Part shown: piece after piece, positions 62,368 through 64,000 of the stretch
Layout of the letters: each line of letters begins with the position of its first letter
Position numbering within the stretch: position 1 is the first letter of the stretch
Translations under genes and position numbers: made by a program
Assembly: GCF_014201355.1 (NCBI RefSeq)
Contig: NZ_JACHEG010000002.1
Location: forward strand, 992,001-1,056,000
Reading direction: 5' to 3'
From: Aliirhizobium wenxiniae
GTDB taxonomy: Bacteria; Pseudomonadota; Alphaproteobacteria; Rhizobiales; Rhizobiaceae
Length of the DNA stretch: 64,000 nt
Notes under the pieces: generated by a model
What the model was told of the DNA's origin: nothing
The model's database searches: none
What the model saw: the letters and a program-made list of their open reading frames with translations, nothing else

Positions 62368-63180
62368 TCAGAACAGGCCGGGGCGCTGCGCGGTCGTATC
62401 GTTGTCGCCGACTGTCTCGACATCGGCCAGCCGGACGAATTCGACGCCGCGGGCCTTGAGCTTCAAAATAGCATTGGCGACACCCTGCCCTGCCGCATGG
62501 GTCGGCTGGTTGATGTGGGAGATGACAACATCGCCATCCTTTGCCCCCGCAATGCGCTTTTCGGCGGCGCCTGCGCCCAGCAGCGAACCGTCATCGCCGT
62601 TCAGCGAATAACCGGCGACGCGATAGCCCATCTTGCGGATCTCATCGATGGAACTCGCATCGTATTTCGCCGTCGCGCCGCGGAACCAGCGCGGCGCAGA
62701 GAAACCCGCCGCGATCACCGCTTCGGCGCCCTTGCCGACTTCCCGCGACACGGCCTCAGGCGATCCGGCGGACGGGATGCCGTAGACGGGCATGGCGACA
62801 TCGATCGCCGGAATGTGGTTCTCGCCGTGGTTCTCGATCTCGAACAGGTCCGGATTGGCAATGAAGGTCGCCACCGTCTGCGGGTTCTTTCTCAGCCAAC
62901 GGGCAGTGACGAAGATCGTAGACGGGATACGTTCCTTGATGAGTGTCGACAGTATGCGCTCATCAACGGCGCCCATGCATGCGTCGAAGGTCAGAGCGAC
63001 ACGCGACTTGGCGCCGGCCCCACCCTTGGCAAGATGCAGGCGCGGCTCGACCAGCTTTATCTTTGGCAAGGCGGCTGACGACGATTGTGCGGCAGCCTTG
63101 GGGATATCCGAGGCGTAGGTCGGCAAGGCGGCAATACCGCAGAAAAGAAGAACAAGACCGGCTGTCAAAGAGAGGCGCAT
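62368..63180 (-). CDS. secreted polysaccharide-deacetylase-like protein
   Basis: 270 residues. A signal peptide (LTAGLVLLFCGIAALPTYAS) precedes a NodB-type domain. Motif 1 is TFDAC where active family members have TFDDG, motif 2 is NHGENH (HxxxH), and FRGATAKYD and VISHINQP cover motifs 3-5. The metal site keeps the Asp and both His, but the second Asp of motif 1 is lost. It acts in the periplasm or outside. It may be a divergent enzyme or an inactive binding protein. Confidence 0.8.
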   Translation of the reverse strand: MRLSLTAGLVLLFCGIAALPTYASDIPKAAAQSSSAALPKIKLVEPRLHLAKGGAGAKSRVALTFDACMGAVDERILSTLIKERIPSTIFVTARWLRKNPQTVATFIANPDLFEIENHGENHIPAIDVAMPVYGIPSAGSPEAVSREVGKGAEAVIAAGFSAPRWFRGATAKYDASSIDEIRKMGYRVAGYSLNGDDGSLLGAGAAEKRIAGAKDGDVVISHINQPTHAAGQGVANAILKLKARGVEFVRLADVETVGDNDTTAQRPGLF

Positions 63181-63279
63181 GATATCCGTCGGATCAGAGT
63201 GGTTGCGCTTCCTTTACTCCTCAAGCAATCGCTTATCCATAATCATTTCGGCATGACACCCCTGCCGTTTGACCGCACA

Positions 63280-64000
63280 TCAGAAGCGCACGGCGGCCAG
63301 ACGCTGGTGGAGCGAGCGGAGATCTTCCACCCGGCGACCGGCCAATTGCCCTTCCCAGGCGATCGCGGTCTCGACGATCAGGTCTAGATCGTCATGGCGC
63401 GGCTGCCATTCGAGAAGCCTGCGGGCGAGTGTCGAATTGGCAACGACGCTTGCCGCATCTCCCGGACGGCGCGGGCCGTAATGAAACTCGAACGAGTGGC
63501 CGCTGACGCGCTTCACCGCGTTCAGCACTTCCAGCACCGAATAACCGCGGCCATAGCCGCAATTGGCAATCAATGGCTCGCCGCCACGGCGCAGATAGCT
63601 CAACGCCTTCAGATGCGCTTCGACCAGATCGGTGACGTGGATATAGTCACGCACACCGGTGCCATCCGGCGTGGGATAATCGGTGCCGTAGATATCGACG
63701 CCCGGCCGCTCACCGAGCGCTGCCTCGCAGGCGAGCTTGATCAGATGTGTCGCTCCGACGGTGGACAGACCGGTGCGACCGAGCGGATCGGCGCCGGCGA
63801 CATTGAAATAACGCAGGGCGACAAAGCGGAAGTCGTAGGCGGCAGCGGCATCGCGCAGCATCAGTTCCGACATCAGCTTCGACTGGCCGTAAGGGTTCTT
63901 CGGTAGCGTCATCGCGCTTTCCAGAACCGGCGTGTCATCCTTCTGGTCGCCGTAAACTGCGGCTGTCGACGAAAAGACGAAATGCCGGATGCCGGCCTCG
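63280..64000 (-). CDS. galE: GalE/ExoB, UDP-glucose 4-epimerase (5' end missing)
   Basis: 240 residues visible; the gene enters from the right edge. Upstream of the internal ATG at 63912 the frame continues as HFVFSSTAAVYGDQKDD, with the catalytic Ser/Thr, so that ATG is not the start. NPYGQSKLM holds the YxxxK motif, and RYFNVAGADPLGRTG and TPDGTGVRDYIHVTDLVEAH are conserved. It interconverts UDP-glucose and UDP-galactose and supplies exopolysaccharide and LPS synthesis; in rhizobia the gene is also called exoB. Confidence 0.94.
   Translation of the reverse strand, partial: EAGIRHFVFSSTAAVYGDQKDDTPVLESAMTLPKNPYGQSKLMSELMLRDAAAAYDFRFVALRYFNVAGADPLGRTGLSTVGATHLIKLACEAALGERPGVDIYGTDYPTPDGTGVRDYIHVTDLVEAHLKALSYLRRGGEPLIANCGYGRGYSVLEVLNAVKRVSGHSFEFHYGPRRPGDAASVVANSTLARRLLEWQPRHDDLDLIVETAIAWEGQLAGRRVEDLRSLHQRLAAVRF

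Noticed and set aside
1..64000. CRISPR arrays, rRNA genes, riboswitches and complete insertion sequences
   Set aside because: No regularly spaced repeats, no rRNA sequence, no recognisable riboswitch core and no transposase gene were seen.

Overview
The window is a chromosomal segment of a member of the Rhizobiaceae (Rhizobium/Agrobacterium/Sinorhizobium group). The evidence is the rhizobial flagellar-chemotaxis arrangement with the LuxR-type regulators visN/visR, the small chemotaxis proteins CheS and CheT, a globin-type soluble chemoreceptor, the bcsN-bcsA-bcsB cellulose locus, the hisD-UPF0262-phosphatase-infA-maf-yacG housekeeping run, and two copies of a RIME-like palindromic repeat. No database search was possible; names rest on motifs, length and gene order.

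Layout. Positions 1-20.4 kb are motility: flgB/flgC leave leftwards; flgF-fliI-orf-motA-fliM-fliN-fliG-flhB run rightwards; visN-visR, fliF and the chemotaxis operon icpA-cheS-cheY1-cheA-cheW-cheR-cheB-cheY2-cheD-cheT run leftwards. Positions 20.8-29.2 kb hold cellulose synthesis: a TPR protein divergent from bcsN-bcsA-bcsB, without bcsC or bcsZ in the locus. Positions 29.2-35.1 kb are housekeeping: a DNA-3-methyladenine glycosylase, two small unknowns, DUF2948, hisD, UPF0262, a low-molecular-weight phosphatase, infA, maf and yacG, ending at tRNA-Phe.

Positions 35.7-49.4 kb form a genomic island between tRNA-Phe and tRNA-Ser. At the Phe end is a P4-type integrase pseudogene with a one-base deletion and an amber codon where the catalytic tyrosine should be. 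At the Ser end are an excisionase-like gene and an integrase cut off at the start of its catalytic domain. Between them is a surface-glycan cluster: gmhA, gmhB and hldE for ADP-heptose, a protein that fuses a KpsC-like half to a GT9 heptosyltransferase half, an SGNH hydrolase with a possible carbohydrate-binding tail, an FkbM methyltransferase and a second capsule-synthesis-like protein. Two diverged paralogues of an unknown small family lie at opposite sides of the heptose block. The island looks fixed, because neither recombinase can be functional as it reads here.

Positions 49.8-64 kb are mixed chromosome: a hydroxyproline-catabolism-like set (GntR, Pyr4H2C deaminase, FAD dehydrogenase) with two copies of a TGTCGACA operator core, a LysE exporter, a GAF-GGDEF-EAL protein with a broken GGDEF motif, an SDR, murA, a heme-utilisation operon (hutW-hutX-NAD(P)-binding protein), a bicupin oxalate-decarboxylase-like enzyme, a secreted polysaccharide-deacetylase-like protein and the 3' part of galE/exoB.
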